Positions 32,309 to 46,100 of a stretch of 64,000 bases of DNA are shown piece by piece. This DNA comes from Sternotherus odoratus (taxonomy: Eukaryota > Chordata > Testudines > Kinosternidae), in assembly GCA_032164245.1 (NCBI GenBank), contig JAVMKO010000022.1, positions 9,795,845-9,859,844 of the forward strand, in the 5' to 3' direction. The translations under genes and the position numbers were made by a program. The notes beneath the pieces are model-generated. The model saw only the letters and a program-made list of their open reading frames with translations, made no database searches and was not told where the DNA came from. The stretch's first letter is position 1. Every line of letters starts with the position of its first letter.

Positions 32309-33824
32309 TACAAACTGGGCCAGCACTGTCAGGAGGATAAAAGGCTCCTCTGAGACCTTGGCTCCTACTCATGCTAGTCAAGAGCTAAAAATGGCTCCGT
32401 GGGAATTTACTGGCAGGGTTCAGAGAGCGGGGGGCGCTGAGAGAAAGAAGGAGCGGGGGGGGGGGGGGGTGAGGGCGGGACGGGCTGGCACACGGACTGA
32501 ACGAGGAACAAGTGTTCCACCCGGACATTGGCTTCGGGGAAATGAAAAGGCCCCAGAGAGCCTGGCTGAATGGTGTCAACTGTGTTGTTGCTGCTGCAGC
32601 CCCCGCATCTGGCAGGGCCCGGAACAGGTGAGGATTCTCCTCAGCTGGCTGCACAACAGGGCAGGGGATGGGGGGGGGGGGGAGTGGGGGGGGAAACAAT
32701 GGACAAAGGTCTGCCCAGCCGCTGGGGTCTTTCCTTATTTAACCCCCGCAGAGCCAGGGCTGCCCAGAGGCAAATGCATTTGTAACACTTGGGGGGAAAG
32801 GGGGGGTTAAGTTTTCCAGCCCCCTCCCCACATGTCCTGATAGCTTGGGAGGCCTTTCCCATATGGGATGTTTGTAGCTCACTTGGGACCCACCATCTGG
32901 GCCTGCAGCACTAGAGACTCCCATGAAGGGGGTCTGTTCCCTAGCCAGTAGGGAGCCAGGGGCTGGCGGCGCCCGTCTCCACCACCGTGGAAGACTGTGG
33001 ATGGACCTCGGTGGCGAAGGAGAAGATGCCCACCCCTACCGGCGTCACCTCTGTTCTGTGATTTCGCTCCCACCTTTCCCCACAGGCCTGGCCCTCCGCG
33101 CACAACACGGCTCCGCCGAGGGGAGCTGGACTCCTCCACATCCAGGTAACCCTGCAGCATCTCTCCCGCAAGCCAGTCTTCAAACCTCCCGTCGCTCGTG
33201 CTGGCGAGAGGACTGCACGGAGAGAGCCGGTAACCGAGGCCCCTGCAACCTCCTGGGGGGGGGGGGGGGGAGTGAAAGCTGGATTCCACAGGGGCAGTCT
33301 CTGGATCCGCTGTGCAGCTCCCCTCTCTCCCCACGTTCACAGCCCCGCCGTCCAGCTGCATCGAAAGGAAATATCCAGACATCAGCTGGGTGGCCAGGAA
33401 CCCGCCCATGCGATGCACCATCCTCGTCGCTGCCTGGGTAGATGCTCTGCACGGCGGAGCCACCACCTCTTCCTTCTGGGCGTGCCAATGAGCCAAGGGC
33501 TCCCCCCATGCCGTGCGCGTTGGCCCCCGCACACCGCTATATACATCCAGCACAGCCCTGCACGCCAGGCCATTCGGGGAGAAAAAGGGGCCCCCGCTGC
33601 AAAGAGCTCTGCACACATTGGGGTTCACAAGGGACCTCCTGCGTCCGGTCACTTCCTAGATCAGGAAGCCACGCTACGGTGACAGTTCTCCACAAGCCCC
33701 CATTCCCACCTCCTCCCCGCTCAGTCAGGTCTTCCGTTCCAGTCCCAGGTGTGTGTGTGTGTGGGGGGAACGCTGCAAAATCTGCTGCTGCTCCCCGCTT
33801 CGCCCACCCCACCTCGCCCTCCGC

Positions 33825-34104
33825 TCAGTCCGTGAGCACCACCAGCTCCCCGTCGCTCTTGTCCTCGCCCTCAGAGTCCTCGTCCTCGCTGTACCGGTAC
33901 ATCTCGCCATCCGCCACCGAGTGCCCGTCCTCCCCGCCGTCCCCCTCTTGCGACTTGAGGCTGCGCGTGTTAATGATGACGGGCATGTTGGGGTCCAGGC
34001 TGCGGGGCAGGTAGTGCTCCACCAGCGGCGGCGCCAGCTGCATGCCCACCGGCCTCTGGTAGAGGACATCTGACGAAGAGGCTTGCATCTGACTGCCCTG
34101 GGGC
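33825..34104 (-). CDS. SOX13: SOX13 coding exon 13 (C-terminus)
   Basis: The acceptor CTCCTGCTTTTCAG precedes [15 protein letters not shown]. The exon then carries [17 protein letters not shown] and the acidic tail ending ELVVLTD-stop (TGA at 33825-33827). It begins with one base that completes the last codon of exon 12. Confidence 0.95.
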
Positions 34105-37100
34105 CTGAAAAGCAGGAGATCAGTGTCACCGTACCTGGGCATTAGAGTTCACCGAGACACGGGCTACCACCCTCCCTTGGAAAATTCCGATGAAAAGCAA
34201 AAACAAAGAGACAGGCTTGTTGAAATTTTCACCAGAAAAACCCAAAACAGAAATACTTTGGCCAAACTCAGAAATATTTCCATTAGGAAAGACTGTCCTG
34301 GTGTCTCATGGGAGTTGTAGTTTTGGTGTCCCATTGACCCCATTTTCTTCCGTAGAGTGGGCTGCCTGTTTGGACAACATCTCCCATGATGCACCCTGGT
34401 TGGTCTCTCTTCATGGTGAGGGGAGGCAATTGCGTCATGGGAGACGTAGTCCGGCTCTATATCTCTCATGAGGCACCACAGTGTCATTTTTGAACCAAAA
34501 TAGGTCCGTTTTCAAGTGTTCCGTTTTTTGACAAAAATCCGAAATTTTCCTCAGAAAGCAGAAACTTTTCATAAAACATTTCATGTAATTGAAAACTCTT
34601 ATTTTCCATTAAAAACAGTTTTGAGGGGAAATTATTGTCCAGCCTTATTGGGGATTCTCTCTTCCTTCTGGTCCCTCTGGCCCCCAGCCCCTTTGCAACA
34701 CTGAATAACCGCCTTTCTCTCAGCTACCGTATATACAGATAGATGCAGTGCAATGAACTGGCTAGCATGTCTGTGCACCAGTACCCTCTACTGGATGAGC
34801 CCAGCTGTGTGTCATAGCACCCGCAACTGCTAACAGCTAATGAAGAGTCTCCTTTCCAACCAGTGGGGCTTCTAGGGTATGAGGATGTGGGGTTCTAGCC
34901 TCACTACACCCAAAATAAGTTCTTAGTGGCCAAGGTATGTAACACAATGACTACTGGGCGAGCCTAAGGATCCACATTGTCCTGGACATATGCTGACACT
35001 GCTAATCATGTCCTGCTGATCTAACCCCCACTGCAATTTCAACAGGATGCAGTATTGCTCTTCACTTCCTGTCCTAAAACTTCTGCGCAGCACTGCTATG
35101 CCCTGTGTTCCACCCCAGAGCTGGCTGCAATTCAGCAGCTGGCAGCTACAGACAAAGGCACTTTTTCTGGGGTGGGAGAAATACAGGCATACGGGGACCA
35201 AAAGAGATGGGAGCCTCACGCTATCAAGTAGCCCTGCCTGGTGTCTTGCCGTCTGTTCCTCATCAGCGCCTTGTACTCGCCCACCCGCAGCCGCTTCCCC
35301 TCCACGATGCAGGTGCGCTTTGGCCGCGGCTTGTATTTGTAGTCGGGATACTTCTCCAGATGCTGCCGGCTCAGCCGCGCCTGCTCCTCGTAATACGGCT
35401 GCTTCTCTTGGTTCGTCATCGATTTCCACCGGGACCCTGGGAAGAGAGAACGCAAGGCAGAGAGATTCACAGAGTTGTAACGTTTGCCTTTTGAAACGCC
35501 CCAACATCCGTGGCCATCGCTGGGGACAACACCCAGGTCCTCCAATGCCATAGCACGGGGCCTCTAACATTCGAACTGGAAGCCCTCTCTCCTGAAGCTG
35601 CACAGGCCGGGTGGAGGGGGGGGGGGGGGGAAGGCAATAGATGAGGACTCTCTCAATCCTCCCCAAACCCCCAGGCAACAGGAGCAACGGGGAGATTTCT
35701 TCTCTCTGCCTCTGAGCTTCAGCAACAGCCAAGCGTCTCACCAGATAAGCGATAGTCTAGAAGTGCTCCCAATGCTTCATGAACATTCATGAAACCTCCC
35801 AATTCTCTTCAAAGGCAGGTCCATATTCCCCATTTTACAGATGGTGAAATGGAGGCGTGGAACTTCGGAAAAGTGATTTGCCCAAGGCTGCACAGTGACT
35901 CTGTGTCAGAGCTAGGAAAAGAATCCAGGAGCCACAATGCTTTAGCCTGCCACAGTATCAGTCCTTTCCTTCAAAACACCACGGCAGCAGTTTGGAAGCA
36001 AGGCAGCCCAGGGTTCTATTCCCAAATCCCCCTAGAGCCTTCGGCACGTCATAATTTTCCACTGCCTCAGTTTCTGCTTCTGTAAAATGGAGAGAATACT
36101 TTCACACAGCACTTCCCATCTGTGAGGTGCCTGGCACACTGCTGGCTCTATAAAATTACCAGTCTATAATAACGCATCTCCGCTTTCCTGGGAAGTTCCG
36201 AGTTTAGATAACCAACTACATTAAATAAATAAATCCTTCTTTGGAGAAGGCTACCATTAGAGTTAAGGCACTGGATGGAGACTCAGGAGAAGGAGGGTCA
36301 ATTCCTGGTTCTGCAACAGCCTCCACCTGTGACCCTGGACTCACCCCTTAGGTTGTGTCTAGGTGGGAAAGTTTTGCTGGTTGTACCAGTATACTGTGGT
36401 TATCAGTATAACTCCCAAGTGGACACTTATTCTGGTATAAGAGTGGGTTTTTCCATTTAGCTTAAACCCATTCCTAAGTAGCTTCAGTTAAACCAAAATA
36501 AGAGAATCCACACAGGACTTTGCACCGGGGTAGCTGAACCAATTTAAATTAAACCGATGCAAGGCCTCAGTCAGGGTCTCTAGGAGCAACTGTGCTAACC
36601 ATCAAATAGACGCTATGGAGGCAGGGGAAGAAAATGTCATTTGCATGCAACATCGTCTGAAAACAAGAGGAACCAGCCCACTCAAGCGACTTGTGCAGGT
36701 CATTGTCCTTGATTGGCAGGTGCTGAGAGGTATGCCAAGCCTCAGTGGGACAATGCAGTCCCGGGGGACACAGGATATACAGGGCACAGAGGAATGTAGG
36801 GCTATTCCACGGAGCCTGCTCCCATTTAAATGTGATTATCTAGGCCATTGTTAACAGCCAGTCCACCTGTCGTGAAAGAGAACGCCTGCCCCTGCCCTTC
36901 CCCGCCGCTGACCTTTCCGCGTCACCTCTCCGTCCTGTGCTTTTGATTCTTTTCCCTCACAAAAGGTATGGCAAGCAGGTGCTGCAGCTAAAATAGACAG
37001 TCCTGCCCATGTGACTCAAATTCCCCGGGCTCGCTGACCTTTATTGTCACCCCTGCCAAGGTCCAGCGCAGGCGGGGAAAAGAGGGGAGTGGTGCACAGA

Positions 37101-40100
37101 GCGCAGGCCAGACACGCTCAACCAGCGAGTCTGGGGAAGGAGCGGGAGGAGAGGAAAAACCTTACTTTTGGCACGGGAATGGAGCCCGCTCCCCAGAAAA
37201 TTAACGGGGGCCTTGGATCAGGCCGCAGGGTAAAAGTGGGTCTGTTCAGATCCAAGACAGACCCCTGCTCAGAGCTAGACAAAGTCAAACCTTACATCCG
37301 ATGCCTCGTCTCTCTCCCTCCCCTCTGTCCCAGATGCTTTCATGTCCACGGATGCTATGAATACACAGACACGCACCGCTAGCCTGCATAGGAGCGTAGA
37401 TATAACCTGCTGCACCACAACCAAGTCTAAAGAAGGTGGTCAGCGTAGGGGTTCCATGCGGCCCTTCTCTCTTGCCTTTTATACTATGCCCAGCTCTCCC
37501 TACTCCCAGGACTGCCAGGGAAACTGAGGCCCGGGGTCTTAACAGACTTGCCCCAGGTCATACAGCAAGTCAGAGCCTGAGCTGGTCTAGAACCCAGGAG
37601 TCGGGGCTCCCACTCCTCTGTTTTAGCCAACAGGGCGACACTCCTATAAAAGTATCTTATGCATGGATCGCCAGGACCGCCATGGACAACCAGAGCTTAG
37701 GCAAGTACCAGCTCCATGCCTCTGGATACAAAGATACCCACCACTCGTCTTTTCCACCTCTGTAAATGTGCAGAAATGACGACAGGCTGCCAAAACAAGA
37801 ACCTCACCAGTTATTTAAAGCTACATAATGACATTAGCAGCTAGCACACCACAACGCGGCCGTTCCTGACTCCCCCCCCAAACGCTGTGGGTTGCCATAA
37901 GTAACAGATCAGATCCTAACATAGTGATTCTTCACAGGGAGAAGCTTTGTTCATTGCAGAGCTGCTAAAAGGCGCAAGAGACCAAATTAAAAGCACGCAC
38001 TGAGGGTAACCCACAAACCCCTGCATTGTGCTAATGCACACTCGTTACTAGCAGTCTGGATGGACTCCTCACAGACCACACAGAGGCTTTAAATAGCAAG
38101 CCTACTGAAGCTAGAACAGAGCAATTCAGTGTGAGACCACGGCGCGGGGAGCACGGGGAGGTGAATTGGAGGCCTTTGCAGAATGCTATAGTCCGGGGGA
38201 GTTGATACACGGAGCAGAAGACAGGGTGTGAGGGTCTGCCAGACACTCACGTGATATAAAATCTATATGAAATATTTACACCCAGCACTTAACACCGTAA
38301 AACAAGACACAGTGACCAGAAAAGCTCAAGTTTGAACCCAGATGTAGAGAGAGTCGTTATAATATTCTAGAAAGGTAAGATCTTATTGCGGTCACCTCTT
38401 GGTTGGCGCAGGGCACTGTGCGTCAGGACTCCTGGGTTCTATTTCCCAGCTCTGACAGTGTTATGAACTTGGGGAGGTCACTTAGGGGCTGACTGCTCTG
38501 AGATCCCGGATGCTTTCATATCCATCATCCATCAGTGGGTTCAGACAGCAGCAACTGGCCCCTCTGCAGGTTGGAACAGAGCTAGAAGAATTGACATTTC
38601 ATGGGGAAGGCAATGCATGGAAAGCGCTTTCAGATGTTCCGATGGAACCACAAAAGATTATTTGAATGAAAACTGAAGCGCACAGCCCCAGTGTAAACAC
38701 CCCTGCCCTTCACCTCTGGATTTGTTGGGGGGCGGGGTGCCACACCATGCTTATGCCACAAGTGTGATGAGTTTGATGGTATCAGACTACCCTCTCCCAG
38801 ACATTTCCCACACGCACGGCACAATAATTGTCCCTGCTTGTCTCAGTCCAGGGGGAGCATTCTACAGCTTCACAGCAGAGGAATGGCTGGCCAAGGCAGG
38901 GCAGCAGGTGTCTGGCTGGCCTGGAAGGAGAGACACTGGCAGAGGAGCTGGAGGACTCAGTACTAGACTTGCAGGGTGGGAGCAGATCAGGAAGTAGGTA
39001 CACGGGCAGAGCTGGGTGGGGGAAGTTTGCTTGTGCTATTAGCCCATCGCTTTCATGAGCCCCATGCCATAGACCACCACGGAACAAGCTTCCTTTAACA
39101 CAGTCAGTTCTCTAACCCCTGGCCTCCCAGCTGACTTGAGCCAGGATTTGATCTGGGTTCTGGTTTCTAGCCTGCGACACAGAGGATCATCTGAAAGAAG
39201 AGTGGGGGAAGGAGGGAACCAGGGTGGATAAAAAGCAATGATTAAAAAAAAAAAAAAAAAACAGATTTTTTGTTTTTATTTAAATCGGATTTTTTTGATA
39301 ACATGCTTTTTGAGGAAAAAACCTATCTAGAGAGAGTTTTAATTAAGATACATTATAGCTCAAAGAGATCTCATCATAGATAGGGATTATAAATTCTAAT
39401 TCTATAGTATGAGACAATAGAGTCATGTAATGTTTAAGAAAAGATTTGTAAATGAGTTCCAACAGTTCATGGATTAGGGACCCAATCTTATGGGGCCTCC
39501 CGGGGCTTCTGTAGTCTAGAAGACTCCAGCCGAGATGCTTCGTTTTGCAGTTCTCAAACCGTGGATTTGTATCTCCAGAGAGAACAACAAAAATGTTTTT
39601 AAATAAATAAATATACAGAGGTGAGAAATAACAGACCTCAACCCTATTGTCCCTCAGCAAATTTGTGTACCCAGAGTCAATCCATCACCTCTCTCTAAAA
39701 GTGCAAAATTTCAAAAAGTTCAATGAATAGAAGATTCTTGGGTGCAGGATAGATCTGGATAAGGAGGAGAAATCTGGAGATAAATGTGAGAAGGGAGGGA
39801 CAGGCAGTTGAAACAAAAGTGTAACGGTTTGGGCAGCATATTCCAGAAGTCTTGAGATCTTTCTGAGTGTAGCCTTCACTGATTTGAGATCTACCATCCC
39901 ATTCTCTCACAAGAAAGGAAAACCTATAATGGCAGAAGGCCATAAGATATTCCCAAACTGGGTCTAAGAACTATTCAAGAAATATATGTTTGCTGATGAT
40001 GTTTTAAAGAAAGTCACACCAGTGAACTGGTGGAAGTCACTTAAGCATTTGGATTCAGAGACCGCTGAAGTGATAATCTCACTTTTAATAGCAGTAGCTT

Positions 40101-43100
40101 CTTCTGCTGGTGTAGAAAGAATATTTTCTTCCTTTGGACTAATTCATTCCAAATTGAGAAATCATCTGGGACCTGAAAAAGCTGGAAAGCGTGTTTCTCT
40201 TTTCCAGATTATGAACAAACAGGAAAATGTAGGTGAAGACGATTGAGTTAGCTGTCGAAGCCAATATCTTAAGATTCTCATGTTGACCTGACTGACCTAG
40301 TTGATTTAATTTTTTAAAAATATTTCATTTAACTATTTTAGTTAGAAACAATTTTAACAAAAACAAAACTGAATTGAAAAATCTTGAATGTTTAATTAAA
40401 TTCAAAAATTCATATGCTTGCTTTGTTAAAATATTATGTGTTTGCTGTTGAAGAATGAATCCAGAATACATAACGTTGTTGTTTTACTTAACTAAAACAA
40501 TTTAAATGTCTGTCTGGTGATGTTCTCCTCCTAATACAGCATGGCAAGAAAATCCTCCAAATATTAATGATTAACCTGTTGAGTTGGAGACAGTTCACCC
40601 CACAGTGACTTCAGAAATACCTGCTTGAATTATGAAATAACCAAACAATCATTCATTTTCTGATATAGTTGTAAAACTCATCTGAAAAGTTTTCAAAACA
40701 AATCACTTGAAAAATGTATAGCTTGTACCTTCTAAAAATGAAACCTACATCTATCTCCGGGTTGTGAAGAATATGTATTAAGGTTATAGCAACCAACAAG
40801 AATACACTTGTATATAGAAATCCATGATTAAATCGAGTCTCCCTGACTAATGAATTAAATCATGATTTAAATCAAATCCACCCCGGCGGGAACATTTGGG
40901 CTGCGAAGGTGAGATTCTAATCCATCAACGAAGGGGGCTGAAGGAAAGCCCAGCTGGAATGAGAAACATCCTGGGCTATCCTTCACCGGGGATCACTGTC
41001 AAAGTGAGCTAGACACTAGCTGCCCAACACCTGCCATTCTGATTACAGCTCGGACACCAGGGAAATAAAAGCCTGCTGCTGCCATCATGTCCATCACTGA
41101 CCTCTCCACCAGGGAAGCTTTCTCCTCTGCAGTATTAGCTCTTTCGCTTCTCCACTAGTCAAATGGTAGCAGACACCAGTGTATCTCATTGGTGTCTTAT
41201 CTCCTGCTGAGACATGCTTAGATAAGCTCAGAAAAGTTTAGATAATCTTCAAAAGACAAGGCTATCTCCTCACTACCAACCCCTCTTTCCATAGCCAGGA
41301 ACCACCCGGGGCTCTGAACCTCAGAGCTCACATGCTAAGCACATTTAGGCCTGGTTGATGGTCGGCATCAAGGGAAAGCACCAAGTGCTGCAGAAAACGG
41401 TGCAGCATGTGATGCTTCTCCTCCAAAACAATGCACAGCCCCAGGACCCGATGTGGTGCCAAGGGGCACCGTGCTGCTGGAGAGCCCGACTTTGGGGGGA
41501 GAGACACCAAAGCGTGGCCAGTGAAGTGATATTCAGCACCAGCCTTTCCTTCCTCCTCTTGCCAGCTGTAGTCTGCATGGCATGAGCAAAATAGGCCGTG
41601 GCTGAGGGATGTAAGGGTCAGCCCAACAGCTTGGCAGATTCCATGTCACTGGGAATAGCACAGCAGGGCAAGCCCACCCCACCCTCGCTTGCTTGCGGGA
41701 CACCTACCCAGGATCTTGCTGATGCTGGAGTTGTGCATGTCCGGGAAGGCCTGCAAGATCTTCCGCCTCTCGTCCTTGGCCCACACCATGAAAGCATTCA
41801 TGGGCCGCTTGATGTGGTTGTTGTTCCTGGACTCGGGGAAGTGTCGTGAGCCTGTTAGGAGCACAGCAAGGAAGAGCCAGTTAAAAGACGGGGAACGTGA
41901 GGACAAAACACAAGATACAAAACGGCAACCAAGGGGTGGTAAGAGTCCCCCCTGCCAGGGGGTTCCAAAGTGCTCAGCACCTCTCAGGATCAGGCCCGGA
42001 GTTGACTTTGGAGAAAGCCTCACACAGAGAATGTGTCCTTACCATCCATATCGCAGGTTAACATGGACTCATCCAGTCTGTGCATGCACGTCTCCTCCAT
42101 CCGCTCCTTGGTGGGCGAGGACTCCAAGCCCATTTGGTCCTGCAGGCCCGTGGAGAGCAGAGGTTATGGCCAGTTACCAGCAGAAGTAAGGTCACCGGTA
42201 GCAGAGTGACCAGCAATGCACCATCCCCCATCCCAGGGCTCACAGACAGCAGCTCTTGGCCGAGGAACTCTGTCGGGCAAGGACTTCACCGTGTGCACAA
42301 CACAGGGACGAGTGTCAGACAGGATTGCCTGCGTTCTAGTGTGTGGTACAGTCCCTGAGATCCACTACCTGGGTCTCCAGGATACACCAGACTCAGCATC
42401 CTCTACCTGGGGAGGATGCAATCCACTCCCAACCCGCAGTGCCCTTATGGAAAAGGGACCCATACAGTATAACAGAAGAGACAACCAATAGCATCTTCAG
42501 AAGAGCCTTGGAACCTCTGTAGGGTTTCATAAGGGATGAGGGCCTTTCTCTAGAGGGTGTTTTTCAACCAACCTACAGAATGCTACAGCCTGGAGACAAT
42601 TCTCCATTCAATTCTAGAAGATGGTCTGAAGGAACCTATAGAAAAGGGATTTTCTATTACATCCTATAGGGCTCTCACCACCCCCCCGCCCCAGGCCCCC
42701 CGTTTATATCCATTCACACCTTCCCCTTGAGCATCTTTGGTCTCTGCGCCGAGCTGGCTCCTCTCAGATCTCCCCATTCACTCTGGGCCCAGCCCCAAGG
42801 CACTCCCAGTCCCAATGTCACTCACCTTCCGGTAGGGGTTATTCAGAGCACTCTCCGCCGCCCCGCTGTGACAGTGCAGGAGCTGCCGTGCATCCTGAAG
42901 CGCTTTAGTGATGGCGTCCCCCTCTCCCAGAAATCCTGAGGATAAATCACCCAACACAGAGCACATCACAGCCAGTACCTTGTCCTTGCATAGGCCCCGT
43001 ACCCCCAAGAATGGGGTTACTCCCAGCCATCGGCGCCATGCCTCTAGCTAAGAGATATCTAGAGCCTCTAGTTTCTTATTGCCGATACGTTCCCTATTAG

Positions 43101-46100
43101 CATCCAGCCAGGAAAGCAGAGGGTTCAAATCAGAAAGCTTGGTCGCCCACTATTCCATCCGCACCACCCAGGACTCCTCTTACTCCAGCCAGGAGCCTCC
43201 AGCCTTCCCCCCACAGCAATGCTCCTTCCCGGTAGGTGGTTTTCGTCTTCCCCTGGGCAGGGAGCACATTTCTTCTTCCAACGCAGATCTCTCTTTGGGT
43301 GGGTGGGGTTTGAGAGGCTGCCTAGGGACCCTTCCATCTCCCAGCACCAACACAGACACTTAGTTTCTCCCAGAGTGACCCATCTTGCTTTCCCCAGAAC
43401 CCCCCCGAACATCAGAGCAGGCAAGTCCCTGAACAACGGACCAGCTCCCATGGACTAGGGAGAGATTCTCCATCTCCCTTCTCCCCATGGGGAGAGAACT
43501 GCCAGGATCCCACAAACGGGTTTCCTCTCTAAGCGACACACCCGAACGACAGAGCAGGCTGGGGATGAAGGCAACGGACGCCCTGCAGCAGAGAGCACAT
43601 CTGAGGGGACCTACCCAGAGGCAGACTGGGAGGGCTGGACTGAAGGTCTCTCGTGACCCCGTGGTTCGGAGTGAGGGATCGGCAGCTGCTCATCTTCAGG
43701 CTGGGTGAGCTGGAGGCACTGGAGAGCTCAGAGCTTTTGGGTTTGGCCGTGAGGTTCAGCGGCTGTGAAGACTCCTGGGCGTGGGGGGAGAGAGGGAGAA
43801 GGGAAGAGTGAGGCACGTCCCTGGCTTACGCTGGGTCCCCAGGAGGACGGCAGATTCGGGACGGTACCTGCATCTGGAGGTGTCCTGAGCCAGCCGGTCT
43901 CTTCAGCGTCGGAGGGGGAGGGCTGTGCAGTAGCTGCATGGGGTACTCCACTGCAGAGAGGACAGCGAGAGGGAAGTCGGCGCATGAGGGCACAACAGGT
44001 GCTTCGCACGCAGCCTGCTGCCAGAAGCAAAGGGCAGGTGGGATCTGCTGAGGCCTTGTCTGTGCCTGGAACCAGCCCTGATTTCCAGCCCAGCACAGTG
44101 GCACTGCACCAGGGGAACTAACGCTGCTACAAACCAGCCTGCCATTGGGGCTAGAGCCCCATGGCATGGCCAGGGTTCACGGCTATTACTATTATTTCTG
44201 TTATGGTCGCACCTCAAGGTCCCAACTGACCTAGAGAGGGGAAGGGCAGCGGCAGAGCAAGTTCCACACTCTGTATGCCCCCCCGCCTGAGTGGCAGGAC
44301 CGGCACCACAGAGCGCGGCAGCGAGGTGGCCGGCCCAGCTATTCCAGCAGCCATTCCGCGCTCAGCCGTCGGCCGGCACAGAACCAGGGACTCAGTGACA
44401 ACAGGCGAGCCGGCTCGCAACGCCCGGGCTTTCAGGGGCGGTTTCACTCTCACCCGGTGGCCAGCCAGAGATGGGCCAAGGTGACCTCAGTCAGATCATC
44501 AGAAACCTGCCAGGGAAAGCAATTTGCTTCCCCGCCGCTGGCCCCCAAAAAGTCACGGTTTATCCGCACCCCAATCTCAGCCTCTTAGACAACTTTCCCC
44601 GGCTCTCCCATAGCTTCCACACCCTGAGATCGCAGTCCCAGGAATGGCAGGACACACGGATTATGTAGAGGGTATTTCTGAGGAGAGTCCACGCCTCTTC
44701 CCCCGCCTCTCCTCCTTTCTGCTCCCCGCTGCCCCTTTCCCTGCCACGATCCCCACAACACTGCGCCCCCTTGGCCTCCCTTACCTGGTTTGCAAGGGAT
44801 GGGCTGGATGGGAAGTGCTAGCTGGGAGTCTGGGGTCACGGGGAGAGGCTGGTGGCTGGGCGGAAAGGCTGGAATCATGACATAGGGCATATTGACCTGC
44901 TGGAGAGAGAAACCAAATCACCTTTGCAGAACAGAGCAGCTGGGCCTCTGGGGGCTAATCCCACTTCCAATGGTAAAGGAGAGTCATGTGCAGGCAAGAG
45001 CCCAGGTTGTGTAGTGAAGTGGAAGGGGGGTGTCAGCGCTTCGAAGGGGGACCAGAGTGTGGCCTGCGCCCGGGGGGGGGGGGGGGGAAGCTCCCCCTTA
45101 CCTGGATCTGTTGCTGCAGCAGATTAATCTTGTGCTGCTGCTGAATGAGCTGCTGCTGCTGCTTGGCAATCTGTCAGAGGGGGGAAACAGCAATGATATG
45201 GTGGCTGGAAAACGCCGGCTAACCGGGCCTTCCAAGGGCCATTAGCCCGGCTCGGCTCCGAGGGGTGCAAAGCCCTGGCAAAACGAGCCACGAATACAAC
45301 GGAGACGCCAAAGACATAAGGGCACCGGAGGGCTCAGCGTCGTTGACGGGCAGGTTCAAGGGAGGATACACCTAGGACTGGCAGCATCCCACTGGCTAGA
45401 ATGTATCCCCCATCCCCTGTGTGTGTGATCCACAGGGGTAGGGGGAAGCTCCAGTGAGGGGCCTTGGGGCGCTGCATCCATTTAACTCAAGGTGTAATGG
45501 TGCCGCACCAGTGCATCCAGCTGCGTGGATGCTCTCATTTGGGTAGCTTAAGTCAAGCCAGTTTAAACTGAGCTAAACTACACTGCTCTTAAACTGCACT
45601 GAGAGGATCCACCCAGGGGTTTGTACTGGTTTAACTCAGTTGGTGCACGTCAGTGTGGTGACAAGGCCTTAGGCCTTTCGCACAAGCTGTAGCACCTCAG
45701 GTTTAGAGCTGAAGGAACCAGTGATGACCAAGAAGATGGTCGTGATCCTTCCACAGTGAAAGAGAAACATCCCCACTGCCACCTCAGCAAGCTCTCTGTC
45801 CTGACTGATAGACGCAGCCTGCCTGGCTACCCTAGAAGTCCTGTATCAACCGAACAAGGCAACCATCAGCCAAATCCAGGAGCAAGCTGTTTGGTGCCAT
45901 GGGGTAGCCTCAAAAATTGTCCCCTACCTCCCACCGGAGAAGACTTCCTGGGTCAAGAGGATCCCAGCGTGAAAGAACAGAGTCATGGCAATATGTTTTT
46001 TAAAAATCATGAGAAAACAAAAAGGATCCTTCCATCATTTAAAAGCTACATTTGAACTTCTCTCTGGAGGAAACGGTATCAAAAGAGAGACAACAAACTG

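Larger units (their letters stand above)
31235..33824 (-). other. SOX13: Candidate SOX13 3' untranslated region
   Basis: This lies directly downstream of the SOX13 stop codon on the minus strand, about 2.6 kb long with no splice evidence. Two TGTAAATA Pumilio-type motifs (minus strand, at 31363-31370 and 32305-32312) sit near its two candidate cleavage signals. The last 150 bases, rich in T and A (GTAAATATAG, TTTGTTTCTTGTTTTTCC), look like a terminal 3' UTR. The extent is inference and needs transcript data. Confidence 0.5.
35437..41707 (-). other. SOX13 intron 11 (6.3 kb, splits the HMG box)
   Basis: The intron interrupts the HMG box within the codon after SKIL, as in SoxD genes. It is filled with repeats: MIR-like pieces at 35812-36150 and 37500-37630, a CTAGGTGGGAAAGTT...TTAAACC repeat at 36350-36590, a MIR-like piece near 38390-38470 and a 1.66-kb hAT remnant at 39222-40883. 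No nested gene is seen. Confidence 0.7.

Noticed and set aside
33442..34073. Plus-strand frames opposite SOX13 exon 13
   Set aside because: They are antisense shadows of the SOX13 C-terminal exon and 3' UTR.
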